A DNA stretch of 64,000 nt from Microbacterium sp. SMR1 (GCF_003289625.1 NZ_QMBN01000001.1:744001-808000); one strand, 5' to 3'. Shown: positions 28,000-39,712, numbered from the stretch's first letter. The notes: generated by a model not told the origin, from the letters alone. A program made the numbers and translations.

Positions 28000-29324
28000 C
28001 CGTCTTCCTCCTCGTCCTCGGCGCGGTGTTCCTCGTCGCGCTCGGGGGTCTGATGGCCGCTCTCGATGCCGCTCTCGGTGTCACATCGCGCGCTGACCTC
28101 GCCGACTGGGCGGAGTCCAGTCGGCGCCAGCAGGCGCTCCGCCGCATCGCCGATGACACGACGGCCCACGCGAACGCCGTCGTCTTCATCCGCATCCTCG
28201 CGGAGTCGACGGCTGCGGTGTTCGTCACGGCGGCGCTGACCCTCGCGCTCGAGAATCTGTGGTGGGCGATCCTCGTCGCCGCCCTGCTCATGACGGCGGT
28301 GTCCTTCGTTCTGGTCGGCGCGAGCCCGCGATCGGTCGGGCGCCAGCACGCCCGTGGCCTGCTCATCGCGTGTGCTCCGATCGTGCGCGGTGCCCGCATC
28401 GTGCTGGGACCTCTCGCCCACCTCCTGGTGATCGTGGGCAATCGCGTCACGCCGGGCGTCTCGCGCGGCACCTCCTTCGCCTCCGAAGAGCAACTCCTGA
28501 GCATGGTCGACGAGGCGGTTTCGCAGGACCTCATCGAAGCCGACGATCGCGACCTCATCCATTCGGTCTTCGATTTCACCGACACGCTCGTCCGTGCGGT
28601 GATGGTGCCCCGGACCGACATGGTCACGGTGCCGCAGACGGCCACGACGCACGAAGCGCTCGCGCTGTTCCTCGAGCGCGGTGTGTCGCGGGTGCCGGTC
28701 ACGGACGACGAGCGCGACGACATCGTCGGCGTCGTATACCTCAAGGACCTCGTGCAGTTCTCGTACGGCGAGGCGAAGGGGTGGCGCGACGTACCCGTGG
28801 GCCGCGTGGCGCGCCCGGCCGTGTTCGTCCCGGAGTCGATGCGCGCCGAATCGCTGCTGCAGCAGATGAAACGGGATGCCGTCCACGTGTGCCTCGTCGT
28901 TGACGAGTACGGCGGGGTCGCCGGCCTGATCACCCTCGAGGACCTCATCGAGGAGCTCGTCGGTGAGATCGCCGACGAGTACGACCGCGGCGCGGCGGAG
29001 GTCGTCGAGCTCGAACCCGGCCGTTACCGCGTGAGTGCCCGGCTCGGCCTCGACGAAGTCGGCGAGCTGTTCGGCATCGAGCTGGACGATGACGACGTCG
29101 ACTCCATCGGCGGGCTGCTCGGCAAGACGCTCGGCCGGGTCCCGATGCCGGGGGCGACCGTGACCGTCGACGGGATCACGATCACCGGCGGCGTCTCGCG
29201 TGGCCGCGGGCGGGGACTCGCGACCGTCTTCGTCGAACGCGCCCCCGCCGACGAGACGGACGACACGACGCACCCGCGGACCGGAGAGGTCCGCGTGGCA
29301 CGAAGAGGAGAAGACAGCAGATGA
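27996..29324 (+). CDS. CNNM/CorC-type membrane protein with CBS pair (hemolysin family)
   Basis: A 442-residue protein with an N-terminal membrane CNNM domain (helices about residues 2-22, 62-82 and 86-108), a CBS pair (about 185-310, including RVPVTDD and VDEYGGVAGLITLEDL), and a C-terminal CorC_HlyC domain (about 325-420). Such proteins take part in Mg2+/Co2+ handling; haemolytic activity is only a historical label. The GTG start lies in the GTGA overlap with ybeY. It overlaps era by four bases, as in many actinobacteria. Confidence 0.92.
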   Translation: MTVFLLVLGAVFLVALGGLMAALDAALGVTSRADLADWAESSRRQQALRRIADDTTAHANAVVFIRILAESTAAVFVTAALTLALENLWWAILVAALLMTAVSFVLVGASPRSVGRQHARGLLIACAPIVRGARIVLGPLAHLLVIVGNRVTPGVSRGTSFASEEQLLSMVDEAVSQDLIEADDRDLIHSVFDFTDTLVRAVMVPRTDMVTVPQTATTHEALALFLERGVSRVPVTDDERDDIVGVVYLKDLVQFSYGEAKGWRDVPVGRVARPAVFVPESMRAESLLQQMKRDAVHVCLVVDEYGGVAGLITLEDLIEELVGEIADEYDRGAAEVVELEPGRYRVSARLGLDEVGELFGIELDDDDVDSIGGLLGKTLGRVPMPGATVTVDGITITGGVSRGRGRGLATVFVERAPADETDDTTHPRTGEVRVARRGEDSR

Positions 29325-30216
29325 CCGCAGCAGAGAGCCGATCGGGGTTCGTGACCTTCGTCGGACGTCCCAACGTCGGGAAATCCACGCTGACGAACGC
29401 CCTGGTGGGGGAGAAGGTCGCGATCACGAGCGACAAGCCGCAGACGACGCGGCGCGCGATCCGCGGCATCCTGAATCGGCCCGGCGGACAGCTGGTCATC
29501 GTCGACACGCCCGGCATCCACAAGCCGCGCACCCTGCTTGGCCAGCGCCTGAACGACCTCGTCGAGCAGGTGCTGGGTGACGTCGACGTCATCGGCTTCC
29601 TCGTGCCCGCCGTCGACAAGGTCGGGCCCGGTGACCGCCGCATCGCCGCGTCGCTCGACGGCTACACCCGCGCGAAGAAGGTCGCCATCGTGACCAAGAC
29701 CGACCTGGCGACCCGCGATGAGATCATGGAGCGCCTCATGGAGGTCGACAGCCTTCGCGAGGACTGGGCAGCTGTGATCCCGTTGTCCGCCGTCACCGAG
29801 GATCAGCTCGATGTGCTGGCCGACGAGCTGCTCGCGCTGATGCCCGAAGGGCCGGCGCTGTACCCCGACGACGTGGTGACGGACGAGTCGACCGAGGACC
29901 GCATCGCCGAGATCATCCGAGAAGCGGCTCTCGAGGGCGTGCGCGACGAACTGCCCCACTCGATCGCCGTCACGGTGGAGGATGTCGCGCCCCGTGAGGG
30001 CTCCGACCTCACGGACGTGTACGCCAACATCGTCGTCGAGCGCGACAGCCAGAAGGCCATCATCATCGGCCGCAAGGGCTCGCGGCTCGCCGATGTCGGT
30101 GCTCGTGCCCGGGCACAGCTCGAGCCGCTTCTCGGGACCCGGGTGTTCCTCTCGCTGCGGGTGCGGGTCGCGAAGGAATGGCAGCGCGACCCCAAGCAGC
30201 TGGGACGCCTCGGGTT

Positions 30217-30220
<4 letters not shown>
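29321..30220 (+). CDS. era: Ribosome-maturation GTPase Era
   Basis: A 299-residue GTPase that binds the 3' end of 16S rRNA during 30S assembly. G1 is GRPNVGKST from residue 15, G3 is DTPGIHKPR, G4 is TKTD, and the C-terminal KH domain is seen in IIIGRKGSRLADVGARAR. It is the last gene of the hrcA-era run. Its TAG stop shares the sequence CTAG with the stop codon of the convergent lipoprotein gene. Confidence 0.96.
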
Positions 30221-32786
<2,566 letters not shown>

Positions 32787-32806
32787 GATCCTCGCTCACC
32801 GAGGAG

Positions 32807-32839
32807 AGCGGCCCCGCCGGACGGGGCCGCTTTTCCTTT
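32807..32839 (+). terminator. leuA intrinsic terminator
   Basis: AGCGGCCCCG and CGGGGCCGCT form a perfect 10-bp GC-rich stem around CCGGA, followed by TTTTCCTTT. It begins 21 bases after the leuA stop. Confidence 0.92.
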
Positions 32840-33150
32840 ACCCCGCTCGGCCGCGGGGGCGGGCATCGTCCGAGCGCGCATGCTGGCTGTTGCCAGTAGC
32901 ACGCAAGGTTCCATGGGTCACCGCTGGCATCTATGCGCGCCATACCGAGGTGAATTCGACGCGGCTAGGGCCGCTTCGGGCTGCGCCCCACCAAAGAAGT
33001 CCTGTCGCTCCTGCTCCGAAATCAATTCCGCCAGAGTCCTGGTTTGCTGTGGCGGTTGCGCGTGGGCCGGCGCGAATCGATCGGCACTGCTTTCGTGTGC
33101 CTTTACGATGTGTTCCATCTCCATGTCCCAGAACTGCGTCAGGTGGACTT
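32840..33150. other. Intergenic stretch with no assigned gene
   Basis: About 310 bases between the leuA terminator and a small membrane-protein gene hold no convincing gene. The base composition is visibly lower in GC than the flanks from about 32890 on. The best frame is 68 codons on - (32918-33124), but its third codon positions are not GC-biased, it has no good Shine-Dalgarno, and I recognise no family. It may be decayed or imported sequence. Confidence 0.5.
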
Positions 33151-33465
33151 ATGCGTGCTGCGGCTGAAGACCACAACCTCGGAACGTCAGCACCGGCTGC
33201 GGTCAGACCTGTGCGGTCGCGGCGATGGGTTCTCCTGACCTTGACGCTCGTGTTCAACGCATTCGTGACGTACTACTACCTCGCAATCAGGAACCCAGCG
33301 GACCTCACCGTCACGCTCGCAGTCATCACCGTCTTGTGGGTCATGTGGATGGCGACGTTGACGGTCACACTCATAGCTCCGCCGGCATCCCGCATGGACA
33401 GGGTGGTCGCTGCCCTGGCGCCCGGATGTGTAGTTCTCGCGGCAACGCTTTACTTCATCGCGTGA
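33151..33465 (+). CDS. Small membrane protein of unknown function
   Basis: A 104-residue protein with three predicted membrane helices (about residues 24-45, 52-76 and 84-103) after a polar N-terminus. I recognise no family. The ATG at 33151 has AGGTGG upstream; the open frame extends back to 32890 but that part is arginine/proline-rich and looks non-coding. Codon third positions are only moderately GC-rich, below the neighbours, which fits a recently acquired or poorly expressed gene. Confidence 0.55.
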   Translation: MRAAAEDHNLGTSAPAAVRPVRSRRWVLLTLTLVFNAFVTYYYLAIRNPADLTVTLAVITVLWVMWMATLTVTLIAPPASRMDRVVAALAPGCVVLAATLYFIA

Positions 33466-33547
33466 CCGCTGTTCTGCGAAATGCTTGGCGCGAGACCGGA
33501 ATCACGAGCGGCGCGGTCTCCTCGGCAGTCGCGTACCCTCTGAAGGT

Positions 33548-34294
33548 TCAGCGGATGGGCCACGAGCCGTCGACGTCGGCGTCGATCCGTCCGATGCTCA
33601 CGAAGTACTCGGTGAGACTCTCCGCCTGGGCCCGCGCCCAGCCGACCTGGCGGGTGTGAAGCTCGGCGGCGGTCGACGGCAGCCCATCGGCGAACCGCTC
33701 AGCGAGAATCTGCGCGACGCGCCCCGCTGCGATCGCATCTGCGGATGCCTCGTGCGCCCCGGTGAGCGTGACGGCGTAGTGCTCGGCGACGACCGACAGC
33801 GTGCGCTTCCCGCGGCGGTAGCGGTCGTACCGTTTGTCGATGACGAGCGGATCGATGACGGGGGAGGGCGAGTGGATCGCATCGATCCTGTGCCGGAGCG
33901 CTTCGTACTTGAGCATCGAGAAATCGAACGGAGCGTTGTACGCCACGACCGGGATGCCGGCGTCGAACAGGCCGCGCAGGGCTGCGACGACTTCCGCGAC
34001 CACGTCGGCCGCGGGCCGTCCGTGCCGACGGGCATGCTCGGTCGTGATGCCGTGGATCGCCGCCGCGCCATCGGGGATGTCGATTCCCGGGTCGGCCAGC
34101 CAGCTGTCAGCCCGCACCGGTGTTCCGTCGGCGTCGAGGACGCCGACGTGCGCCGTCACGATGCGATCCAGGGTGACGTCGACGCCCGTTGTCTCCAGAT
34201 CGAAGACCCCGACCACCTGGCACCATTCGGGTGCCGAGCAGGGCCACAGGTCGAGTTCGGGCGTTGCGACGACGAGAGGGCGATCCGGCTCCAC
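33548..34294 (-). CDS. DEDDh 3'-5' exonuclease (DnaQ/epsilon-like)
   Basis: A 248-residue exonuclease domain protein. The Exo I motif is FDLETTG with D32 and E34, Exo II lies in YNAPFDFSML, and Exo III in HEASADAIAAGRV, giving the DEDDh set. It resembles the epsilon proofreading fold but lacks further domains, so it may proofread or act in repair or RNA turnover. The GTG at 34294 has TAGCCT ending 7 bases upstream on this strand, which supports this start over the longer frame to 34693. Confidence 0.88.
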   Translation of the reverse strand: MEPDRPLVVATPELDLWPCSAPEWCQVVGVFDLETTGVDVTLDRIVTAHVGVLDADGTPVRADSWLADPGIDIPDGAAAIHGITTEHARRHGRPAADVVAEVVAALRGLFDAGIPVVAYNAPFDFSMLKYEALRHRIDAIHSPSPVIDPLVIDKRYDRYRRGKRTLSVVAEHYAVTLTGAHEASADAIAAGRVAQILAERFADGLPSTAAELHTRQVGWARAQAESLTEYFVSIGRIDADVDGSWPIR

Positions 34295-34360
34295 GCAATC
34301 GAGGCTACGGCTCGGGTCGGACACGCCGGATCCGACGCGCCGCCTCCGTAGACTCGACGG

Positions 34361-35260
34361 GTGCCGACCGTCTCTCCGTACGACTCCCTGCTCGCGCGCA
34401 TCCCGGTGCGCCGCCTCGAGACCGACATCCTCGGCGGAACGACCGCGTACTGGGTCTACGGGCGCGACGATGCACCTCAGACGCTCCTGGCGGTACACGG
34501 GTTCCGGGGAGAGCACCACGGTCTCGAGCCCGTCGTCGCTCACCTCGGCGACGTGCGCGTCATCATGCCCGACTTGCCGGGTTTCGGCGAGACCCCCGCG
34601 ATACCGGGACGCGAACACGACCTCGAGACATACGCCGACTGGCTCACCGCATTCGCGGCCGTGGTCGCTCCCGGCGCGGTGGTCGTCGGCCACTCATTCG
34701 GCTCGATCGTCTCCGCCGCCGCGGTGGCGGGCGGGCTTCCTACCCCTCGGCTGATCCTCATCAACCCCATCGGGGCACCCGCGCTCGAGGGACCGCGCGG
34801 GGTCTTCACGCGCCTCGCCGTCTGGTACTACGACGTCGGGGCGCGCCTCCCGCGGCGGGTGGGCGAAGCACTGCTGCGCAACCGGCTCATCGTCCGGGTG
34901 ATGAGCCTCGCGATGGTCAAGACTCGAGACCGGACCCTGCGCCGGTTCGTCCACGAGCAGCACGACACCTACTTCTCGAGCTTCGCCGATCGCGACGTGC
35001 TCCGCGACGCGTTCGTGACGTCCGTCTCGAACGACGTCCGCGCGTTCGCTCCGCGCGTCCCGCAGCCGACGTTGCTCATCGCCGCCGTTCAGGACGACAT
35101 CACCCCGATCGAGGCCGAGCGCCGGCTGCGCGAGCTGTTCACCGAGGCCGAGCTGGTCGAGATCGACGGGGTGGGGCACCTCATCCATTACGAGAGGCCT
35201 CGCGAGGCCGCCACCGCGATCAGGCGATTTCTCGCGCTTTCCGACGACGGTACGCGTTGA
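34361..35260 (+). CDS. Alpha/beta-fold hydrolase
   Basis: A 299-residue hydrolase with HGFRGEHHGLE (oxyanion region), nucleophile elbow GHSFGS with S112, an acid in QDDITP, and H in VGHLIHYERP. Cytoplasmic, substrate unknown. The GTG start has TAGACT at 34349-34354, six bases upstream, the leaderless pattern. Its 3' end overlaps the convergent CGNR gene by 41 bases. Confidence 0.86.
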   Translation: MPTVSPYDSLLARIPVRRLETDILGGTTAYWVYGRDDAPQTLLAVHGFRGEHHGLEPVVAHLGDVRVIMPDLPGFGETPAIPGREHDLETYADWLTAFAAVVAPGAVVVGHSFGSIVSAAAVAGGLPTPRLILINPIGAPALEGPRGVFTRLAVWYYDVGARLPRRVGEALLRNRLIVRVMSLAMVKTRDRTLRRFVHEQHDTYFSSFADRDVLRDAFVTSVSNDVRAFAPRVPQPTLLIAAVQDDITPIEAERRLRELFTEAELVEIDGVGHLIHYERPREAATAIRRFLALSDDGTR

Positions 35261-35780
35261 CGTTCATGCGGTTGCCGCAGTTGCCGGTGTCACAGTAGCG
35301 CTTCGAACCGTTCTTGGAGAAATCGACGTAGACCGCCGCGCAATCGTCGGCGGAGCAGATCCGCACGCGGTCGTACGCGTCCGCGCGGATGACGTCGACG
35401 AACGCCATGCCGGCCTCCACGAGCACGCGCGTGGCCAGAGGCGCGTCGTCGGGAGTCGCATGGATATGCCAGTCGTATCCGTCGTGGATGACCAGCTGGG
35501 GCTGCGCGCGACCGTCGCGCAGCATCGCGTTCACGTGGGGCACGGCGGAGTCCCGGTCGAGCTCCCAGAGCTCGCGGAGGCGCGGCCGGATGCCGCGCAT
35601 CGCCTGCAGCTCGGCGTCGTCGCGCACGATCGCGCCGGTGAAGGCGAACTCGGTGAGGAAAGCATCCAGATCGTCCCCGTCGACGAGCGTGTCGGCGGCG
35701 TCCGCGCTCGTGAGCGGGAGCGTGTTGACCAGCGCAGCCGTCGCGCGCAACGACAATTCCGTGTCATGGATGAAGACCAC
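35220..35780 (-). CDS. CGNR zinc-finger / ABATE-domain regulator
   Basis: A 186-residue protein with an N-terminal ABATE-type region and a C-terminal CGNR zinc finger: C in RICSADDCAAVYVD, C in YCDTGNCGNR, then MNVNAYRRRK. Such proteins are putative DNA-binding stress regulators. The ATG has CAGGAG upstream. It is divergent from an EamA exporter 74 bases away, making that gene the likely target. The 3' end overlaps the convergent hydrolase gene by 41 bases. Confidence 0.87.
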   Translation of the reverse strand: MVFIHDTELSLRATAALVNTLPLTSADAADTLVDGDDLDAFLTEFAFTGAIVRDDAELQAMRGIRPRLRELWELDRDSAVPHVNAMLRDGRAQPQLVIHDGYDWHIHATPDDAPLATRVLVEAGMAFVDVIRADAYDRVRICSADDCAAVYVDFSKNGSKRYCDTGNCGNRMNVNAYRRRKAREIA

Positions 35781-35781
35781 G

Positions 35782-35811
35782 TTGACTCCTGACGATCGCG
35801 AGCGTTACTGT
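35782..35811 (+). promoter_or_regulatory. Candidate promoter of the EamA exporter gene
   Basis: TTGACT at 35782-35787 and TACTGT at 35806-35811 are 18 bases apart, in the gap between the divergent CGNR regulator and the EamA gene. Transcription would start near 35818, leaving about 37 leader bases. The -35 abuts the start of the CGNR gene, so one bound regulator could affect both. Confidence 0.45.
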
Positions 35812-35854
35812 CACGAGTGTAGATAACTTTCACCCCTGACCATCGAGGCTGCCG

Positions 35855-36889
35855 ATGACGAACCCCACCGCGCCCCTGCCCATCATCGCAGGCGCACCGG
35901 AGACCGCGCCCACCGGGGTCCCGGGCAGGCGGACCGCGGGCATGGCCATGGCCGTCGCCTCCGCGCTGGCGTTCTCATCGAGCGGGCCCCTGGTGAAGCC
36001 GCTGCTCGAGAACGGCTGGTCGCTCGGCGCCGCGCTGTTCATCCGGATCGGCGTCGCAGCCCTCGTGCTGTCGCCGTTCCTGATTCGCGCGATCGCTCGA
36101 GAACGGCACTTCTTGCGTCGGCACGGCCTCGCGTTGATCGCTTTCGGTGCGATGCCCGTCGTCGGCTGCCAGCTGTTCTACTTCTCGGCCATGCAGCGGA
36201 TGCCGGTCGCCGTCGCCCTCCTCATCCAATACCTGGCGCCCGTCCTCCTGGTGATCTGGGTGTGGCTGACCACCCGCCGCCGACCGTCACCGACGGTGAT
36301 CGCCGGTTCCGTCGTCGCCATGGCGGGTTTGGTGCTGGTCGTCGACATCGCCGGAGCCCGTTTCGACTTCTGGGGCACGCTCCTCGCCCTCGGTGCCGCC
36401 CTCTGCACGTGCGTGTACTTCGTCATGGCCGAGCGCACCGGCGACACGCTACCGCCCCTCGTCCTGGCCGCCGGAGGCATGGTCGTCGCGAGCGCGATCA
36501 TCGGCACCCTCCTTCTCACGGGCTTCCTGCCGTTCGCGACGAGCACCGTGCTCGCAGACGTGGTCGGGATGCAGCTGCCGCCCATCGTCGTCCTGCTTTG
36601 GGTGGGCGCCGCGACCGGGACCGCCTACGCCCTGGGAGTCTCCGCGGTTCCGCGCACGGGGTCACGTCTGGCATCGTTCATCGGTCTGTCGGAGGTTCTG
36701 TTCGCACTCGGCTTCGCGTGGCTGCTCCTGGCCGAGGCGCCCGCGCCGGTCCAGTTCGTCGGCGGGGCGCTCATCCTCGTCGGTGTGGTCCTCGTGCGGC
36801 TCGACGCCGAACGCGCACCGGCAGCCGTCAGCCCGCGCGCCCCTCAGCGAGCATCGGCTTTACGCGGTGCGGAATCACGTCGTCCATGA
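35855..36889 (+). CDS. EamA-family (DMT) exporter
   Basis: A 344-residue protein with ten predicted helices in two EamA repeats (about residues 30-165 and 175-315; the first repeat holds MAMAVASALAFSSSGPLVKPL). The family exports metabolites such as amino acids, and the adjacent Lrp/AsnC regulator fits amino acid efflux, but the substrate is unknown. The last ~20 codons, rich in Ala/Arg/Pro, overlap the convergent Lrp gene by 62 bases. Confidence 0.87.
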   Translation: MTNPTAPLPIIAGAPETAPTGVPGRRTAGMAMAVASALAFSSSGPLVKPLLENGWSLGAALFIRIGVAALVLSPFLIRAIARERHFLRRHGLALIAFGAMPVVGCQLFYFSAMQRMPVAVALLIQYLAPVLLVIWVWLTTRRRPSPTVIAGSVVAMAGLVLVVDIAGARFDFWGTLLALGAALCTCVYFVMAERTGDTLPPLVLAAGGMVVASAIIGTLLLTGFLPFATSTVLADVVGMQLPPIVVLLWVGAATGTAYALGVSAVPRTGSRLASFIGLSEVLFALGFAWLLLAEAPAPVQFVGGALILVGVVLVRLDAERAPAAVSPRAPQRASALRGAESRRP

Positions 36890-37298
36890 TGAGCGAGGTC
36901 TCCGTGCGTTCGACCCCATCGATGGCGAGGATGCGCGCGTCGACGGCGAACAGGTGCTGCGTGTCGCGCGCGACCACGCGGACCATCAGGTCGACCTGAC
37001 CGCTCAGCCCCTGAGCCTGCAGCACCTCGGGGACGGTTGCGAGCTCCTGCGCGATACGGGGCAGGTCGGGCTGGCGGAGCACGACGCTGATGAGCGCCTC
37101 GATCGGGAAGCCGAGAGCGCGCATCGAGATCGACCGCTCGTACGAGAGGAAGACACCCGACTGCTCCAGCCGTGCCATCCTCGCCTGGACCGTGTTGCGT
37201 GACATGCGCAGGCGCTCGGCGAGCGCGACCACCGTCGCGCGGGGGTCATCGGCGAGAGCTTCGAGCAACGCGAGGTCGACGCGGTCGTGCATGGTCAT
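36828..37298 (-). CDS. Lrp/AsnC-family transcriptional regulator
   Basis: A 156-residue regulator: N-terminal winged helix (DRVDLALLEALADDPRATVV then LRMSRNTVQARMARLEQSG) and C-terminal RAM ligand domain (GQVDLMVRVVARDTQHLF). Family members sense amino acids. The ATG at 37298 is chosen because MTMHDRVDL is a typical start; the open frame continues to 37331. It converges on an EamA exporter with a 62-base overlap of the 3' ends; both reading frames look genuine. Confidence 0.9.
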   Translation of the reverse strand: MTMHDRVDLALLEALADDPRATVVALAERLRMSRNTVQARMARLEQSGVFLSYERSISMRALGFPIEALISVVLRQPDLPRIAQELATVPEVLQAQGLSGQVDLMVRVVARDTQHLFAVDARILAIDGVERTETSLIMDDVIPHRVKPMLAEGRAG

Positions 37299-37376
37299 GA
37301 TGCTTGGACGATACACCGCTCGGAGCCCCACCTCGGAGCATCGCCTCTCGCGGCGAGCGACGGGGCGGCGGCAGGG

Positions 37377-37979
37377 TCAGATCGTCGCGAGCGCGGGGGA
37401 GTCGATGAGGCGCAGACGCTCGCGCTCCATGACGAAGGTGTGCGCCGATCCGTTGGCGAGGCGGACTCCCTGCAACGGGAACTCCTCTGCGGTCGCATGC
37501 CGGATGACCTCACGGATGAGGGCGCCGTGCGCGACGACGATCAGCGGCACCGCGATCGGTGCCGTGGTGGCACGCGCGTCGCGGACGGCCCGCTCGAGCC
37601 CGCGCAGCGCCCGCTCGCGGACCACCGGCCACGGCTCCGCGTTCGGCACGTCGGCCACGGCCCATTCGCCCCAGCGAGCGTGGAACTCCTCGACCCCGAC
37701 GCCCTCGGCATCCCCGTAGCCGCGCTCCCGCAGCTCCGGATAGGTGCGCGGCGCAGCGGCCCCCAGCCCGTCTGCGATGATCCGAGCCGTCTCGGCTGCG
37801 CGCGAGAGATCGCTCGAGGCGACGACTGCATCCCCGTCGAGCGACTCCCGCAGGGCGGCGGCGACAGCGCGAGCCTGCTCACGTCCGGTGTTGTTGAGGG
37901 GAATGTCGGTGGAGCCCTGGATCCGCCGTTCACGATTCCAGTCGGTCTCACCATGGCGCACGAGGGTCAGGATGGTCAC
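37377..37979 (-). CDS. Histidine phosphatase family protein
   Basis: A 200-residue phosphoglycerate-mutase-like phosphatase. The phospho-histidine motif is LVRHGETDWN at the N-terminus, with RRIQGSTDIPLN, a SDLSRAAETA segment and the second histidine in VVAHGALIREV. These define a cytoplasmic acid/sugar phosphatase of uncertain substrate. TAGGGT on this strand (37986-37991) ends six bases before the GTG start. Confidence 0.9.
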   Translation of the reverse strand: MTILTLVRHGETDWNRERRIQGSTDIPLNNTGREQARAVAAALRESLDGDAVVASSDLSRAAETARIIADGLGAAAPRTYPELRERGYGDAEGVGVEEFHARWGEWAVADVPNAEPWPVVRERALRGLERAVRDARATTAPIAVPLIVVAHGALIREVIRHATAEEFPLQGVRLANGSAHTFVMERERLRLIDSPALATI

Positions 37980-38016
37980 CTCTCGACCCTACGCTGACGG
38001 TCGTCCGACCTCGACC

Positions 38017-38865
38017 TCACCGCCGGGACGGCAGCGCGTCGGCGAAGACACGGAGGACATGACTCGTGCCGTCATCGATCTTGACGGTTGCCTTCGGGTC
38101 GGAGCGCGTCGCGCCTCGGTTGATGATGACCACCGGGAGCTTGCGGCGGCGTGCGCGCTCGACGAGCCGGACGCCCGAGTTGACCACCAGCGACGACCCG
38201 GCGACGATGAGCGCGTCGCTCGTGCGCACCAGCTGCTCGGCCTCCGCGAACTTCTCACGCGGCACGAACTCGCCGAAGAAGACGACATCCGGTTTCAGCA
38301 TGCCGCCGCAGACCGTGCACGTGGGCACGATGAAGCCGTCGCTCGTCGCGGGCAGGACGTCGCCGTCGGGGCCCAGCTCGACGTTCTCGGGGACCGTGAT
38401 CCACGGATTGTCCCGTTCCACGCGCTCGGCGAGATCGCGCCGGTCGAAGACCTGACCGCAGTGCAGGCAGAACACGCGTCGCATCGTTCCGTGCAGCTCG
38501 ACCACCCGGCTGCTTCCGGCCCGCAGATGCAGACCGTCGACGTTCTGCGTGATGACGCCCGTGACGACGCCGGATCGCTCGAGATCCGCGAGCGCCGCGT
38601 GGCCGTCGTTCGGTCGCGCCGCCGCGAAAGCCTGCCAGCCGAGATGGCTGCCGACCCAGTACCGCCGACGCGCGTCAGCGCTCGCGAGGAACTGCTGCGC
38701 CGTCATGGGCGTCCGCACCGGCGCTCCGGCGCCGCGGTAGTCCGGGATGCCCGAGTCGGTCGACACGCCGGCTCCGGTGAGCACCGCGATGCGACGGCCC
38801 GCGAGTACCTGCAGGGCGTTGTCGATCTCGTCGCCCGCGGGCGTCTCGAGGTCGGGGTTCGTCAC
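38017..38865 (-). CDS. Sir2-family NAD-dependent deacylase
   Basis: A 282-residue sirtuin. The NAD-binding GAGVSTDSGIPDYRG, the TQNVDGLH motif, the catalytic histidine in ELHGTMRR, two zinc cysteine pairs (CLHC and CTVC) and GSSLVVNSG are all intact. It should remove acyl groups from protein lysines, for example on acyl-CoA synthetases. TAGAGT on this strand ends six bases before the GTG start. It lies next to the phosphatase gene and shares its direction, but the two have separate candidate promoters. Confidence 0.94.
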   Translation of the reverse strand: MTNPDLETPAGDEIDNALQVLAGRRIAVLTGAGVSTDSGIPDYRGAGAPVRTPMTAQQFLASADARRRYWVGSHLGWQAFAAARPNDGHAALADLERSGVVTGVITQNVDGLHLRAGSSRVVELHGTMRRVFCLHCGQVFDRRDLAERVERDNPWITVPENVELGPDGDVLPATSDGFIVPTCTVCGGMLKPDVVFFGEFVPREKFAEAEQLVRTSDALIVAGSSLVVNSGVRLVERARRRKLPVVIINRGATRSDPKATVKIDDGTSHVLRVFADALPSRR

Positions 38866-38920
38866 AGTCCCACTCTACGAGCGTCAGCGCATCGCCCGGG
38901 CGACGTGACAGGCTGAGACA

Positions 38921-39712
38921 GTGCCCGTGATCCGCATCGACGACGCCACCGACCCCCGCCTCTCGGACTACCGCGACCTGACCGATGTCGCGCTGCGCCG
39001 GGTGCTCGAGCCCGCAGGCGGCCTCTACATCGCCGAGTCGGCGAAGGTCATCTCTCGCGCTCACGCAGCAGGGCACCGCGCGCGCTCGTTCCTCGTGCAG
39101 GAGAAATGGCTTCCCGATGTGGCCGACCTCGCAGGCGACGCGCCGGTCTTCGTCGTCTCGGACGAGGTCGCCGAGCAGGTGACCGGTTACGCCGTGCACC
39201 GCGGAGCCCTCGCCGCCATGCACCGGCCCGTCACAGCACCGGTCAGTGAGATCGTCGCGGACGCCCGGCTCGTGCTGGTGCTCGAGGACATTGTCGACCA
39301 CACGAACGTCGGCGCCGCCTTCCGAGCCGCCGCCGGTCTGGGGGCCGATGCGGTGCTCGTGAGCGAGCGCTGCGCCGACCCCCTCTACCGCCGCAGCGTC
39401 CGCGTCAGCATGGGCACGGTCTTCCAGGTGCCGTGGACGCGTCTGCCGGCCTGGCCGGAGGCGGCGCCGCTGCTCCACGAGGCCGGTCTCCACCTCGCCG
39501 CCCTCGCCCTCGCGGACGGCGCCGTCCCGCTCGATGAGTTCGCCGCAGCGCGGCCCGATCGGGTGGCACTGCTCATGGGGACCGAGGGCGACGGGCTCAG
39601 CCGGCGCGCCCTCGCGGTCGCCGACACCGTCGTCACCATCCCGATGGCCGGCGGAGTGGACTCCCTCAACGTCGCCGCGGCCGCCGCGGTGTCGCTCTGG
39701 GCCCTGCGCTGA
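38921..39712 (+). CDS. SpoU-family RNA 2'-O-methyltransferase
   Basis: A 263-residue SPOUT methyltransferase acting on rRNA or tRNA ribose. The three SpoU motifs are LEDIVDHTNVGAAFRAA, LLMGTEGDGL and IPMAGGVDSLNVAAAAAV. The N-terminal substrate-binding domain is present. CAGGCT ends six bases before the GTG, a near match to the local leaderless -10. Target nucleotide unknown. It stops directly against the SGNH gene on the other strand. Confidence 0.92.
   Translation: MPVIRIDDATDPRLSDYRDLTDVALRRVLEPAGGLYIAESAKVISRAHAAGHRARSFLVQEKWLPDVADLAGDAPVFVVSDEVAEQVTGYAVHRGALAAMHRPVTAPVSEIVADARLVLVLEDIVDHTNVGAAFRAAAGLGADAVLVSERCADPLYRRSVRVSMGTVFQVPWTRLPAWPEAAPLLHEAGLHLAALALADGAVPLDEFAAARPDRVALLMGTEGDGLSRRALAVADTVVTIPMAGGVDSLNVAAAAAVSLWALR

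Noticed and set aside
32918..33124. 68-residue open frame on - in the odd patch
   Set aside because: Third codon positions lack GC bias, there is no ribosome site, and I recognise no family; kept only as a note on the region.
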